From: Coccinella septempunctata | Lineage: Eukaryota; Arthropoda; Insecta; Coleoptera; Coccinellidae | Assembly (NCBI RefSeq): GCF_907165205.1 | Contig: NC_058193.1 | Span: forward strand, 9,734,001-9,798,000 | DNA length: 64,000 nucleotides | Direction: 5' to 3' | Shown: piece by piece, positions 10,006 through 21,581 of the stretch | How positions within the stretch are numbered: the first letter of the stretch is position 1 | Layout of the letters: each line of letters starts with the position of its first letter | Translations under genes and position numbers: made by a program | The notes under the pieces: model-generated | What the model saw: only the letters and a program-made list of their open reading frames with translations | The model's database searches: none | Told to the model about the DNA's origin: nothing

Positions 10006-10669
10006 CATTAAAATTGCCGAGTGGAATGCCAACGGTCTTCGACAACACAAAAATGAAATAGAAATTTTTCTCCATTACAACTCAATAGACATCTTACTGA
10101 TAAGTGAAACACACTTCACAGAGAGGTCCTACTTCAACATACCCCAATACACAACGTATCACACCAATCATCCCGACAACAACGCACATGCCGGCACCGC
10201 CATCATCGTCAAAAATACCATCAATCATGTGGAACTACCGAAATACAATAAAGACCTGCTAAAAGCTACAACTATAAAGGTACAGCTTGCATCATACAAT
10301 ATAAAAGTTGCTGCAGTGTATTGTCCACCACGTCACAACATCAAAAAAGAAAACTTCAGTGACTTCTTTTCAACACTGGGTCCTAAATTCATAGCAGGAG
10401 GAGATTATAACAGCAAACATACCCTCTTTGGGTCGCGACTCACCACAACTAAGGGTAGGGAACTTGCTAGTCTCATACAACAAAATGGCTACAGTTTCTT
10501 ATCAACTGGCACCCCCACATATTGGCCGACTGATCCCAAAAAGATTCCAGACCTACTGGACTTCTTCGTTACAAACGGCATCTCTTCTACAAACATGGAT
10601 ATTGTTCCAAGCTACGACCTATCATCGGACCACTCCCCCATAATTGCAACAGTCGGTGCCTTTGCAATA
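10006..10669 (+). pseudogene. Jockey-like LINE ORF2, endonuclease half
   Basis: The APE-type endonuclease begins IAEWNANGLRQHKNEIEIFL and continues with ILLISETHF, GTAIIVKN, VAAVYCPPRH, FIAGGDYNSKHTLFGSR and SYDLSSDHSPIIATVGAFAI. The expected N, E, D-N and SDH active-site motifs are all visible. At 10670 a mariner element interrupts the frame; it resumes after 13596 in the same phase. The endonuclease nicks target DNA to start target-primed reverse transcription. Confidence 0.85.
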
Positions 10670-13596
10670 CAGGGTCTTTCACGAGGAACCTCACCCATAT
10701 TTATACGGGAAACTACTGAACGTATTTTCATGAAATTCAGCACTTATAAGTATTTCACGATGCTGATGAAATCTAAAATATTTTCAAGGCATGAGCACCT
10801 CCGGTTTTTCCGGAAATGACGTCAACTTCCGTTTTTCAAATTAGAACACCATTTTTTTATTGCAGAAATAGATTCCTTAGAAAATTTCAAGTTATTTTGA
10901 TGTAACATTTTTCAGTTTTGGTTGGAAAATTCTCTCTGAGCGGGAAAATTCGAAAAAAAAATCGAAAATAGAGCTCCGCTGAAACAAGAATAACTTCGAG
11001 GTTTTTGGATGGAAAATTTTCATTTTTGGGATTTTTCAAGATGTAAGATTGATGTATCCACTTTGAAAATCGAAATCGCGATTCATGATACAGGGGGTGA
11101 AAAAATCGCTTTCAAAGTTAGGGATGACAAAATCGTGAAAAATCAATTTTTTCAAATTAGAACCCCATTTTTTTATGACAGATATTGAATCTACGTTAAA
11201 AAATAATGTGAGTGTATGCATCACACCCTTGCCCTAAAATGGATATTTTCTGAGTTATTCACAAAAAACTGTTTTTCGTCTTGAAATTTCAGCTATTTCT
11301 TTTCCCTTCATGCCAAAAAGATGAAATTTTCAGGAACTGTTATTTGAACCATGCTGTAGATTTTTCACCCCTTCTTGAAACCGACTTCAAGTTACTATTA
11401 GGAGAACCAAGGCAAACTCTCGCAGTTATAACTAGAGAAGATGCTCAAAGTTTTGACCGTTAATTTCTAGAAATTTGTTTATACGTCTCAGGAATGCTTC
11501 GTGCGTTGCTCTTCTTATTTCATCGGGAGGAAGAGATCTGCAAAAGTGTTTAAAAACCAAATTGAGTTTCAAAACTATGAATCTAAAAATCTAAACAAAT
11601 CTGAACGCATTTCTGACTCGTTCTATGCAGTCCTCTTTATCAGTCAGGGGAGTTGAGTAGACAATATTTTTTATCCTACCCCAAACATAATAGTCTAAAG
11701 GAGTTAAATCGGGAGAACGTGGTGGCCAAAGATGTGGACCATTGTTCGCCAACCATCGATCTTCAAATAGCCTGTAGAGGATATTTGACACATTGAGTGA
11801 ATTGTGTGGAGGCGCGCCATCTTGTTGATACCATAAGTCATTATGGTTCTGTACTAGCGGCTCAATTATTTGAGTCAATATGTCAGAATATCTATCTCCT
11901 AAGGGAGAACATTCTTTAAATAATGCAAACATGTGTAGTGTTCTATCTTACCAGTTAAAGTCCCATCATAAATGTGAACATCGAGAATTGCATTATTTTT
12001 GATGGCGCAAAAAACATTGAAACTCCAGGTCTCTTGAAAGTTCCATTGTCTGAAGTGGTGGTTGTTCTCTTCATCCCAATAATGACTGTTATGCCTATTG
12101 AAAGAACCATTCTTTGTGAATTTAGATTCATCTTTCCAAATTATACAGTCCAAAAAGTTTTCATTCTCTTGAAATCGAATCATCATAGCTTCGCAAAACT
12201 CTGTCCTCCTGACGAAATCAGTTCCCTTCAAATGCTGTACCCTATTGAATTTATATGGGTGCATTTTATGTTTTTTTAATATTCTCCAAACACTCGATTG
12301 AGATAATCCCAGATCAATCTCGGCATCTTTGAGAGAATTTTGAGGATTCACACGAAAATATGCAAGAACTGTAATTTCGTTGTTCTCATCTTCTACTACA
12401 CTTTTTTCTCAGTGTATAGTTTTCTTAACGAAAGATCCGACATTTCTCAAGTTTGTCATGGTTCTGTTAATGGAATCTCTCGTTGGTCTGGGTCGGTCAG
12501 GAAACCTCTCAATGAACAGTCGGATCGTTCTATCTACAACTTTATTACCTTCTCCAAGAACTAGAATGAGATTTAAATAATCTTCATTGGTAAAATTAGG
12601 CATAGTGATCGATTTTATAACTTAATACGAATTATCACCAAATTAATAGTCAACACAAAATGCTACTGAATGAAGAGGAATTTGGCAGATGTAATTAATG
12701 ATACCTATCATTAAAAAAAAGAATGTAAAACATGGTAAGTTTTTGCATATGGTTCATAAGGACTTATTTATTTATCACTGGAGAGAAAACCGATGGCCGA
12801 TTAGTTGAAATTAACAGGTTTCCGATACAAATTCGAATCAAAATTCGCCATCTATTGAGGAACAACCTGTAACTTTTTTCTCTTGCATATTAGGGTAGTA
12901 AAATCTAAAACATGCTTTAAGTAACAGTTCCTGAAAATTTCATCTTTTTGGCGTGAAGGGAAAAGAAATAGCTGAAAATTCAAGACGAAAAACAGTTTTT
13001 TGTGAATAACTCAGAAAATATCCACTTTAGGGCAAGGGTGTGATGCATACACTTACATTATTTTTCAACGTTGATTCAATATCTGCCATAAAAAAATGGG
13101 GTTCTATTTTAAAAAAATTGATTTTTCACGATTTTGTCATCCCTAACTTTGAAAGCGATTTTTTCACCCCCTGTATCATGAATCGCGATTTCGATTTTTA
13201 AAGTGGATACATCAATCTTACATCTTGAAAAATCCCAAAAATGAAAATTTTCCATCCAAAAACCTCGAAGTTATTCTTGTTTCAGCGGAGCTCTATTTTC
13301 GATTTTTTTTTTTCGAATTTTCCCGCTCAGAGAGAATTTTCCAACCAAAACTGAAAAATGTTACATCAAAATAACTTGAAATTTTCTAAGGAATCTATTT
13401 CTGCAATAAAAAAATGGTGTTCTAATTTGAAAAACGGAAGTTGACGTCATTTCCAGAAAAACCGGAGGTGCTCATGCCTTGAAAATATTTTAGATTTCAT
13501 CAGCATCCTGAAATACTTATAAGTGCTGAATTTCATGAAAATACGTTCAGTAGTTTCCCGTATAAATATGGGTGAGGTTCCTCGTGAAAGACCCTG
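10670..13596 (-). mobile_element. DD41D mariner (rosa/Visitor-like), copy 1, full length
   Basis: This 2927-bp element starts CAGGGTCTTTCACGAGG and ends in the inverse of it, flanked by TA at 10668-10669 and 13597-13598. Removing it with one TA restores the LINE frame exactly (GAFAI then YKKPNPRL). Its inverted repeats run about 690 bp (10670-11365 and 12893-13596), unusually long for a mariner. The transposase lies between them on the minus strand. Confidence 0.9.
11591..12603 (-). pseudogene. DD41D mariner transposase, copy 1
   Basis: The minus-strand frame starts MPNFTNEDYLNLIL at 12603. A helix-turn-helix region follows (AEIDLGLSQSSVWRILKKHK). The DDE_3 catalytic core has D in CIIWKDESKF, D in WYQQDGAPPHN and the third D in SPDLTPLDYYVWG. 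Forty-one residues separate the last two aspartates (DD41D). A stop codon at about 12409 and a frameshift near 11900 break it, so it is inactive as it stands, though the catalytic residues remain. The C-terminus ends VRNAFRFV at 11591; a further exon or readthrough cannot be excluded. Confidence 0.9.
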
Positions 13597-15720
13597 TATA
13601 TAAAAAACCAAATCCAAGACTAAACAACAGAAGAACCGACTGGTACGAATACCGAAACAAAATTGAAGAAACCATAAGCCTTGATGTGAGCCTGAAAAAC
13701 CCAGATGAAATTGAGAAAGCGCTGTGCACATTCAATAACCTGATTATACACGCAGTGCAACAAGCAATCCCAGCAATGAACGAAGCAATTCAGGTCTATA
13801 ATATCCCGGCGACAATTAAGGAAAGGACATAGCACGAAAAAGAAGGGCAAGAGCAAACTGGCAGCAGACACATTCCCTAGCAGATAAAAACACCTTGAAC
13901 AGAATAACCCGCCAGTTGAAGATGGAACTCAAAGAGGCAAAAGAGACCTCATTCAACAATTACGTCTCAAACCTCAACAGAAATGACAATTCCATATGGA
14001 AGCCGATAAAAAGTTCCAAAAAGCCTACGATGCACATCCCAGCTATACATAATTCAATATCTGATATACAGTGGACTAGAAACGATGAAAAAAGGCCAAA
14101 TTATTTGCAGAACACCTAGCCGGAGTGTTTACCCCCAACGACGACACCATAGATTATGAAATAGAGAGGGAACTCCTGAATATACCTGATTATACAACAC
14201 CTATCAAACCTCTCAGAACAGCCGAAGTTCAAGACAAAATCAAACACCTCAAACTAAAAAAAGCAGCAGGATCTGACAAAATTACTACAAAAATGCTGAA
14301 AGAGCTACCAGAAAGGGGGGTTATCTAACTAGAATTTATACAACGCCATACTTATAGACAAAACTACTGGCCAGAGCAGTTTAAAACAGCAGAAGTCATT
14401 CTTATCCCAAAACCTGGAAAAGATCCAAACCTTGTTACCTCATATCAGCCGATCAGTCTGCTTCCAGTCACATCAAAAATCCTTGAACGACTCGTACTGG
14501 GAAGAATCAACTCAGATCCAACAACAGAGCAATGGATACCAGATCATCAATTTGGGTTTCGAGCAGCTCACTCAACAATGCAGCAAGCACATAGACTAAG
14601 CCACGTAGTTAACCAAGCATTGGAACAGAAAAAATATTGCACATCCTCATTTCTGGACGTGCGCCACGCATTTGATAAGGTCTGGCACCTTGGCCTACTT
14701 TACAAGATCAAAACATTTCTTCCAATAGTGTATTTCAAACTTCTGAGATCCTATCTGAACAGCAGAAAATTTAGAGTGATAGTGAATGACAAAATATCGA
14801 CAAATTTACCCATAACATCTGGAGTACCACAAGGAAGTGTTCTTGGTCCCTTACTGTATCTATTGTACACAGCTGATCTACCAACCAATCCACATACTGT
14901 AATGGGAACATTTGCAGACGACACCGCTGTTTTAGCAAGCGACGAAAACCCTGTAGAAGCCTCTCACATGCTGCAGAATCACCTGGACGAGATACAAAAA
15001 TGGTTGAGTAAATGGAGAATCAACGATCAACGAGATGAAATCTGTACAAGTGAACTTTACATTAAGAAAGGGCAAATGTCCCCCAGTGCATATAAATCTT
15101 ACACAAATACCTGAATCTCCCACAGTAAAATACCTGGGCATGCACATGGACAAGAGACTAACATGGAAAGAACACGTCATCAAAAAGCGTAAACAAATAG
15201 ATCTCAAAGTTAAAGAATTGCACTGGCTCATGGAAAGAAGATCAAAATTGGCAATAGACAACAAATTCCTGATATATAAAACCATCATAAAGCCAATTTG
15301 GACTTACGGAATCGAGATATGGGGTTGCACCAGCAAATCAAATATTGAAATAATCCAAAGAAGTCAGTCCAAAATTCTTAGGATGATAGCAGATGCACCA
15401 TGGTATGTTTCCAATGAGACCCTACACGATGACTTGAACATACCCTACGTGAAGGACGTCATAAAGAATGAAAGCGATAAACACCATGCAAGGCTTGAGG
15501 GACATACGAACATCCTGATACACCCACTGACCGAACCTCAGCACAGTAGGAGACTCAAACGAAAATGGCCAGCAGACCTGAAAGAGTTTTGAGAAGGAAC
15601 TGTCAATGGACAGGTCCTCATCTCGATAACTGAGAGCAGCCTGCTCTCAAATGAGCTCAAAGAATAGAATATTCTGATTGCTTGTAATATTGATACAATA
15701 AAAAAATTTTAAAAAATGTA
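13597..15720 (+). pseudogene. Jockey-like LINE ORF2, reverse transcriptase half and 3' end
   Basis: After the mariner the linker YKKPNPRLNNRRTDWYEY leads, with frameshifts near 13830-14120, 14330 and 15030, into reverse transcriptase. Motifs are KHLKLKKAAGSDKITTKML, AEVILIPKPGKDP, QFGFRAAHSTMQQAHRL, SSFLDVRHAFDKVWH, ITSGVPQGSVLGPLLY and FADDTAVLAS (the catalytic F/YADD). The thumb and connection follow (VKYLGMHMDKRLTW, IIKPIWTYGIEIWG) to a stop at 15590-15592. A 3' UTR of about 110 bp ends in an A-rich tail near 15715. Together with ORF1 this is a nearly full-length but decayed element of the Jockey clade. Confidence 0.9.
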
Positions 15721-15879
15721 GGAAATCTTGTTTCGTTTGTAATTACGTTATATTTTGAAAACATATGAGAATCGTATAAGAACATATGGGTGTTTTGAAA
15801 TTATTTTTACGTGTATAATACACACCTGGAGTTTGGTCCGTTCCTACCGGCTCTCCCTGCATACAACACATCTACTCAC

Positions 15880-16711
15880 CTCAAGAAAATTAGATCTAGA
15901 ATTTCAGCTTTAAGACTTGGTGCATAATCTAACACCTTCAAGAGATTATACAGATAACAATCATTAACATGAACTCCTCTCCTGAAGTACGGATAGTGGC
16001 GTTGTAATGCATCCACCATCATATCCATACACCTGAAGTGAAAACTTTTTCGATTAATACATATGTAGGTTAATTAAGTTGAAATACTCACATGGGTACA
16101 ATCCTAAAAAGAGTTTTGAGTACTTTGTGAACGTTTGAAAATTTCTTATCATCTTCATGAGTAGGTTCTCCATTTTCCCATACTTCATTTGAATCTAGAA
16201 AAAAAACAGGTAAGGAACAAGTATTTAAATAACATCTTTCTATTACAAAAACAAATTGTTATGTTTACTTACTTTGTAGGAATAACGAAACCAAATTATC
16301 AATAACAATTTTAGCATGATATGTATGTGCTACCAACAAATTATTCAAGAAAGATTGATATTCCTTTACCAATTTTATATCTCGATTAGCCCATTGTATA
16401 GTAAGCAGCACTTCAGTGAAAAGCCTTAAATCATTGTTCATCAAAGAAATACATTCAGTACATTCTTTCAATAGAGAACTCAAATCATCATCTGTTAATT
16501 CTGAATCACGAATCAAACAAATCAAGTGTTGATAATCTTTTGTGTTGTTATGTTTCAAAAAGTCTCGCAAAATTTTACGAACATTTTGTGAATGAGGCAA
16601 TACGAATCGAACCTTCGTGGTACTTTTAGGCGTAGACTGTATCCTTTCTTGAATTGTTGAAGATTTTTTCAAAATCGATGGAGTAAGTGTATGTCCACTA
16701 CACAGAGACAT
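15880..16711 (-). CDS. RRN3: RRN3/TIF-IA, exons 1-3 (RNA polymerase I initiation factor)
   Basis: Three exons on the minus strand: 16711-16273 (ATG at 16711), 16194-16092 and 16032-15880. Introns are GT-AG and the phases join perfectly (695 coding bases, 231 codons plus two bases). The protein matches the HEAT-like N-terminal third of RRN3: TTKVRFVLPHSQNVRKIL, LFTEVLLTIQWANRDIKLV, EYQSFLNNLLVAHTYHAKIV, then HKVLKTLFRIVP, HYPYFRRG and CYLYNLLKVLDYAPSLKAEI. RRN3 bridges RNA polymerase I to the rDNA promoter factor SL1 in the nucleolus. The conserved fit and intact frame argue for the true host gene. Exon 3 ends in a good donor (GAG|GTGAGT), but no later exon was recognised in the 15.9 kb to its left, so the next intron is very long or the gene is truncated. 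The start Met is the first in frame. Confidence 0.85.
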
Positions 16712-17348
16712 TTTGGGAGGCTTTTGGATTGCATAAACTTCGAATAATCATTCGTTCACCCAGAAAACAATTTTATAACTTCTTATGAATCCCAAGTAAC
16801 AAACTGAAGTAGAATCACAACACAAATAAAATACGAATATGTGCCAAAATTTTCGCCACAAAACAAATATTTTCATTTGCATACATTTGCAGTACACACA
16901 AGAGCTGCAGGCGTGTAGGTCGTAGGCAGATTTCTCTGTGAATTGAGGTTAATTTTAATCCACCATAGATCCACTACATATTTCTTCTTCTTTTTGCATC
17001 CTTGGTCGGTCGCCATCTAACGTGCGATCAAAAAAATTCCTCGTATATCTATGGAGTATATTCAACTCTCTAATAGAGAGTTGAAGTGCGCACAGAACGT
17101 TAGCATGAACGTAAACGTTAACGTGACAAATATGTCAAATATAACGTTTACGTGTTGTAATGAAATTTGAGTTGAAGTTTGAAGTACTGCCACACAGACA
17201 AGAGTCTCTGACTCTTTCCCTTTCTCTATGTACTGCCATCATGAAACGTCAGACGTTAAACATAAGCTACATTGATTCTTTAGTTCAATGATAAGCCATT
17301 GAACTAAAGAAAGTTCTTTCTTTAGTTCAATGTGATAAGCTATCACTT
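16712..17348. other. RRN3 upstream region and small hairpin repeats
   Basis: The RRN3 5' UTR and promoter should lie just right of 16711; no TATA box stands out. From 17050 on there are short palindromes (ACTCTCTAATAGAGAGTT) and copies of TTTAGTTCAATG in both orientations (17280-17335). The same motif recurs at 21293-21400. Confidence 0.4.
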
Positions 17349-17499
17349 AGGGTGTGTTCATAAACTTACTCCGAGAGTAGAGTGTGAGTATGGTCATGCT
17401 CAGAGAGCATACTCTGAGGAACTAAAAGTACGTTTGTGAACGCTTCGGGTAATCAGAGCTTACTAAGAGCTTGCTCTGAGTAAGTTTGTGAACGCAACC
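17349..17499. mobile_element. MITE with GTTCACAAACTTACTC-type inverted ends
   Basis: The left end reads GTTCATAAACTTACTCCGAG and the right end CTCTGAGTAAGTTTGTGAAC, inverted copies about 150 bp apart. A single copy of the same end occurs at 21478-21510 (CTCTCGGAGTAAGTTTGTGA), oriented outward, so the 17.35-21.51 kb segment could also be a larger element of the same family. Confidence 0.55.
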
Positions 17500-18098
17500 A
17501 TAGCCTACTAGTCGAAGATATATCTTTGCTACTAGTAGGCTATGCCTATCAATTTGGAATTTGATTTCGTTTTGCTGGAACTCTCTAATATTGAGCCTAG
17601 ACAGCTGGAATAATAATAGAGAGTTGAAGTGTGCACAATTTATCGTCGGTAAATCGTCGGCTGTGTGCTGTTACTGCTGGTGAAGTGCGTACTGCTGTTA
17701 CACATCATCGGACCTTTGAAGATCCGAGGACATGGTTTACGCTGCTGAAGATGTGGCGAAACATGAGCATCTAGCCAGCGTCGGCAAAACGCTGCTGTTA
17801 GATGAGCAACTTCTTGGCGGTTTATATTCATCGGATCGGTTGCGATTAGATGCATCTTCAGCGCTTTTTACCCTTAACATAAGGTCAAGCTGTACTATTT
17901 AAATTTCGCGGGATTTTGCATAAGAGCTTCCAGACAATCTAATTTCCGTAATTCCGTATCGAAGCGTTATTTCATTCAGGCGGCGTACGTGTGCACGTGT
18001 TTCGAAGATAAAAGAGTTTTTAAGAGTAGGCTATTTGACGAAATTTTTCTTTCTGAAAACTTCCTTGTTGTGTTGTGTTGTATTAACATAGTAACAGT
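17500..18098. other. No gene seen; short palindromes
   Basis: Contains an inverted pair CATAGCCTACTAGT / ACTAGTAGGCTATG around 17500-17550 and otherwise unique sequence. Nothing coding recognised. Confidence 0.35.
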
Positions 18099-18591
18099 GA
18101 TGTCCCAGGGCAGGTGAGTACAAGAAATCAAAATAAAATGGTATTTCTATTTCTAATAAACGTCGGAGTAGGCGTCAGGAATATCATCACGTGAAACAGA
18201 GAGTTCTCGAAATATTAGGTCCAAGTAGTACATCATCACCATCATTAGAACCGAGTACCTTAACGATCTTTTGAGATTGCATGTAGATAAAAAAAATGCA
18301 GAGATAGAAATGGATAAGAACACCATCAAAATAAAAAGGTACGAAGAATTGAAGAAATTCGATGCTGATATACTTATATATGATCTAGAATATTTGAAAA
18401 AATGTGTAGGTAGAATTATGTATCTACTCTTTTGGGATATGCTTTTTATTTTTGGTTTTGGTCTTTTTTATTCTAGAGAAAAAATTCTACAATTTGAAAG
18501 ACAGAAAAATCTATATATACAAATATTTTTCAGTTGTCCAAATTTGTCCTCAACGGAGGTAAGGACGCAGCAGAGACAACACGCAAAATAA
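18099..18591 (+). other. Unrecognised coding remnant, coiled-coil-like
   Basis: An ATG at about 18104 (MSQGR) precedes a possible GT-AG intron. The next segment reads RRSRRQEYHHVKQRVLEILG and, after a one-base shift near 18265, RLHVDKKNAEIEMDKNTIKI and KRYEELKKFDADILIYDLEY. The alternating charged residues suggest a coiled coil. I do not recognise the family; it could be an accessory ORF of a DNA transposon. Confidence 0.3.
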
Positions 18592-18672
18592 TCTAACTCA
18601 TAATAAGCCATGAATCAGGAATTTTCCTGAATTGGTCGGGTAGGAATTAATAATAAAAATGGATTAGAAGCA

Positions 18673-19027
18673 ATGGCGAATATTGTTGAGCTTAATCATG
18701 GTGAGTTTTCATGTTGTATTGGTCGAAAATGTTGACATTTTTGAATGTAAGGAAGTTACTTAAATTGAATACATATTTTGCATGTTGACATATATTTAAT
18801 TAGTTTAAACACATATAAGATGATATTCTATATGAAATTCAATAATTTATTTTATACAAATAATGATATTCTATTATGCAGGATCTGTAAGGATAAATCC
18901 TATTACAAGAAGTGCCACTGATGTGGAAATGAATCATGTAATGAATTGGCTTCGCAATGCCGGTGACAGAGCAGGGGGCAGATTGAAAAGAGCGGAGGAA
19001 AAAGAAGCAGGCAATAATGAGCAGTGA
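18673..19027 (+). CDS. Small spliced ORF of unknown function (57 aa)
   Basis: The first exon 18673-18700 (MANIVELNH) ends at a consensus donor GTGAGT. The second exon 18882-19027 follows a TTATGCAG acceptor and reads SVRINPITRSATDVEMNHVM, NWLRNAGDRAGGRLKRAEEK, EAGNNEQ, stop. Exon lengths 28 and 146 add to 58 codons with a continuous frame. A short amphipathic, basic C-terminal half is the only feature. It may be the end of a larger transposon gene together with the 18.1-18.6 kb remnant. No function is assigned. Confidence 0.35.
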
Positions 19028-19395
19028 ATAAATATATACTTTTTTTTTCAAGTAAGCTAGTCGTTTTTATGTGTTCTTTCAACCTACAAAGTATTTATAT
19101 ATGTATAATATTATATGAGCGTTATATTTGAGTTGTTTGAATATATGAAGGTTCTTTTCAATTGGCTGTATAAATTGTCTTGCCCTAATCACAATAGAAG
19201 TGTTGCAAGGTTTCAAAAAATATTTGAAGAAAAAATAGATCTCCTTCAACATGAGAAATTATTCCGAGATTTCATAAGAAACATTCAAAGATCAGAAATT
19301 ATTGATCAAATGATTCATATTTAATTTTTTTTGGATTTGCCAAATTAAAGAATTAATATAATGTTTCATCTGAATCTAAACGACTTATATTTCAG

Positions 19396-19504
19396 CTGAA
19401 TATTTCCACAATCAGAAAGATTGTGAATGAAGAGTATGACAAAGAATTTCCTTCTATTGGGAGACCCAAAAAAGTGGTGGCATTTGGGAATTTTATGTTT
19501 GAGT
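19396..19504 (+). pseudogene. Helix-turn-helix fragment of unknown origin
   Basis: After a CAG acceptor-like site the frame reads LNISTIRKIVNEEYDKEFPS and IGRPKKVVAFGNFMFE, stop. This looks like the DNA-binding helix and linker of an insect transposase or Pipsqueak/HTH gene, but it is too short to place. Confidence 0.25.
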
Positions 19505-19764
19505 GAATTAATGCGAAAAGTTTACTACAGGATTTTCGATAAAAATGTCATCGGAGATTAAGTTCCCTAAAATGGATTTTTCTGTTTTTCATTTGACTTG
19601 TCCTATACAATGTAAATGTCTTAAGGTACTAATAAATACCTTATTATTATAATTACATCAATGTATTAATACATTAGCCACAAATACACGCAAGTTGCCC
19701 TGTTACTGTTTATTCATGTGAAATTTTTGTTCAACGGTGAAGTTGCATCTTAACTTGAATCTTC

Positions 19765-21138
19765 CTTCAACTCCTTTTACTTATATTGATGCAAGATGGT
19801 TCTTGTAATTATCTGTTAATTCCTTCGGGAGATACCAGAGATATAGTATCTCTGGGAGATACCCATTGCCAACCACTGCATGATATGCATTTCATCTTCG
19901 GGTTAATATTTTTGAAATCTACAAATGATGTAAGCCAAAGAAGATAACGAACATATTAACTCTCCGTAAGCTAGTGCATATTATGATATTATACTGATCT
20001 CTTGTATTTTCCATGCAAATAACTGGATTTGGTATGCCTTCAGTCAGTTTGTATAAACTTCAATTATGTTCGTCACATATTTTCCGAAGAGATTCGACAT
20101 TGTGATAAATTACGTAATAACAGAAACTTTTACGTAGAACGGGCAACATAGCGTTGATTTAAAACCCAAAAATGTTTTGACAAGCTTCATAACCCCACAT
20201 TTTCGTACTATACAGAGTGAAATGTGTCAAATTTCCATGGCCAACCGACTGCTAAAATAAAGTTGAATGAAGTATATATATTATACCGACGTTGTACCGA
20301 TCAATTGGAACAGCGTATTCCCAGCATTGTCTAGACGTTAAGCCGACGTGGTGCCGATCAATTGTAAAAGCATTCTTCCAATATTTTGTAGAAGCTGAAC
20401 CGACGTCGTAACGATTAATTTGAGGAGCGTATTTGAAGCATAGTCTTGACGCTAAACCGATGTGTTTTTGCACAGTCGAATCGTCACCGGATCTGCGGTG
20501 TGCAGACTCTGCAACATGTCGGCTCATAGTCCGTCGGGCGGCTGTCGGCCGATGTTACACTATTTGCAGTATACCGACTCTATAACATCGCAGGACTCAC
20601 CCAACGTTGGGCCGAGTTAAAAATGTTTGCTGGGTTCCTTCAATTCCTTTTACTTATATTGATGCAAGATGATTTTTGTTGAAGAATTTAACATTCTTGT
20701 AATTATCTGTTAATTGCTCAGGGAGATACCCATTCCCAACCACTGCATCATATGCATTTCATCTTCGGGTTAATATTTTCAAAATCTACAAATGATGTAA
20801 GCCAAAGAAGATAACGAACATTAACTCTCCTCAAGCTAGTGCATATTATGATATTATACCGATCTCTTGTATTTTCCATGCAAATAACTGGATTTGGTAT
20901 GCCTTCAATCAGTATAAACTTCAATCATGTTCGTCACATATTTTCCGAAGATATTCGACATTGTGATAAAATAAGTAATTACAGAAACTTTTACGTAGAA
21001 CGGGCAACATAGCGTTGATTCAAAACCCAAAAATGTTTTGACAAGCGTCATAACCCCACATTTCGTACTATACAGAGTGAAATGTGTCAAATTTCCATGG
21101 CCAACCGACTGCTAAAATAAAAGTGAATGGAGTATATA
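19765..21138 (+). repeat. Pair of ~500-bp direct repeats (19765-20272 and 20634-21138)
   Basis: The two copies run in the same orientation, about 870 bp apart. Both start near CTTTTACTTATATTGATGCA and end near CCAACCGACTGCTAAAATAA; shared internal text includes TCATCTTCGGGTTAATATTT and TGGATTTGGTATGCCTTCA. Small indels separate them. The intervening 360 bp contains the 58-bp tandem array. This looks like duplication of an unclassified repeat; no coding content. Confidence 0.75.
20281..20462 (+). repeat. 58-bp tandem repeat, three units
   Basis: Units begin CCGACGTTGTACCGATCAAT, CCGACGTGGTGCCGATCAAT and CCGACGTCGTAACGATTAAT at about 58-bp spacing. A near-identical three-unit block occurs at 27217-27377 in the same orientation. 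The adjacent 20463-20630 stretch (ending GTTGGGCCGAGTTAAAAATG) looks like the end of a MITE. Confidence 0.7.
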
Positions 21139-21581
21139 TCGAAAACAAACTTTGACATTTACCGATCATCTGTTGCCTACGCAAATAACGTAAATTCGTA
21201 TCTTCCATACAACTAAAATCTGAGCCAGATAGCGCAAGACGTTATTCCATTACCGCATAACGTTATTAGCGTACGTCGGCGTAGTACGCTTCCACCATTG
21301 AACTAAAGAAGTTCAATGGCTTCCACGGATAATGAAACATTTTTGAGTATCCGTGGTACGCTTCTTCTCCATTGAACTAAAGAAAGTTTTCTTTAGTTCA
21401 AAGTTCTTCCCATGGACATGCTTCTTCCATATCTCTCTAATAGTAGAGTGAAATCTCTTGTTCCTCTTTGCTCGTACTCTACTCTCGGAGTAAGTTTGTG
21501 AACGCAACCCTAGTCTCTGGTTAACTCTTTAATCTTGGTTATAATTAGTGTTCTGTGGTTTAATCTTGTCTTTGGTTATGC
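21139..21581. other. Hairpin-rich spacer
   Basis: Contains further copies of the CATTGAACTAAAG palindrome (21297-21325 and 21371-21400) and one outward MITE end at 21478-21510. No gene was recognised. Confidence 0.4.

Larger units (their letters stand above)
8804..15859. mobile_element. Foldback/MITE-like element hosting nested insertions
   Basis: The ends are inverted copies of about 120 bp. The left begins CAGGGTGAGTCGCGAGGAAC after a TA, and the right arm read backwards begins CAGGGAGAGCCGGTAGGAAC. Both continue through CTCCAGGTGTGTATTATACA and AATAATTTCAAAA to GCGTAATTA-like sequence. Without the nested LINE the element would be a few hundred bases long. It lies in the RRN3 intron, its right end only 20 bp from the exon 3 donor site. 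Confidence 0.7.
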
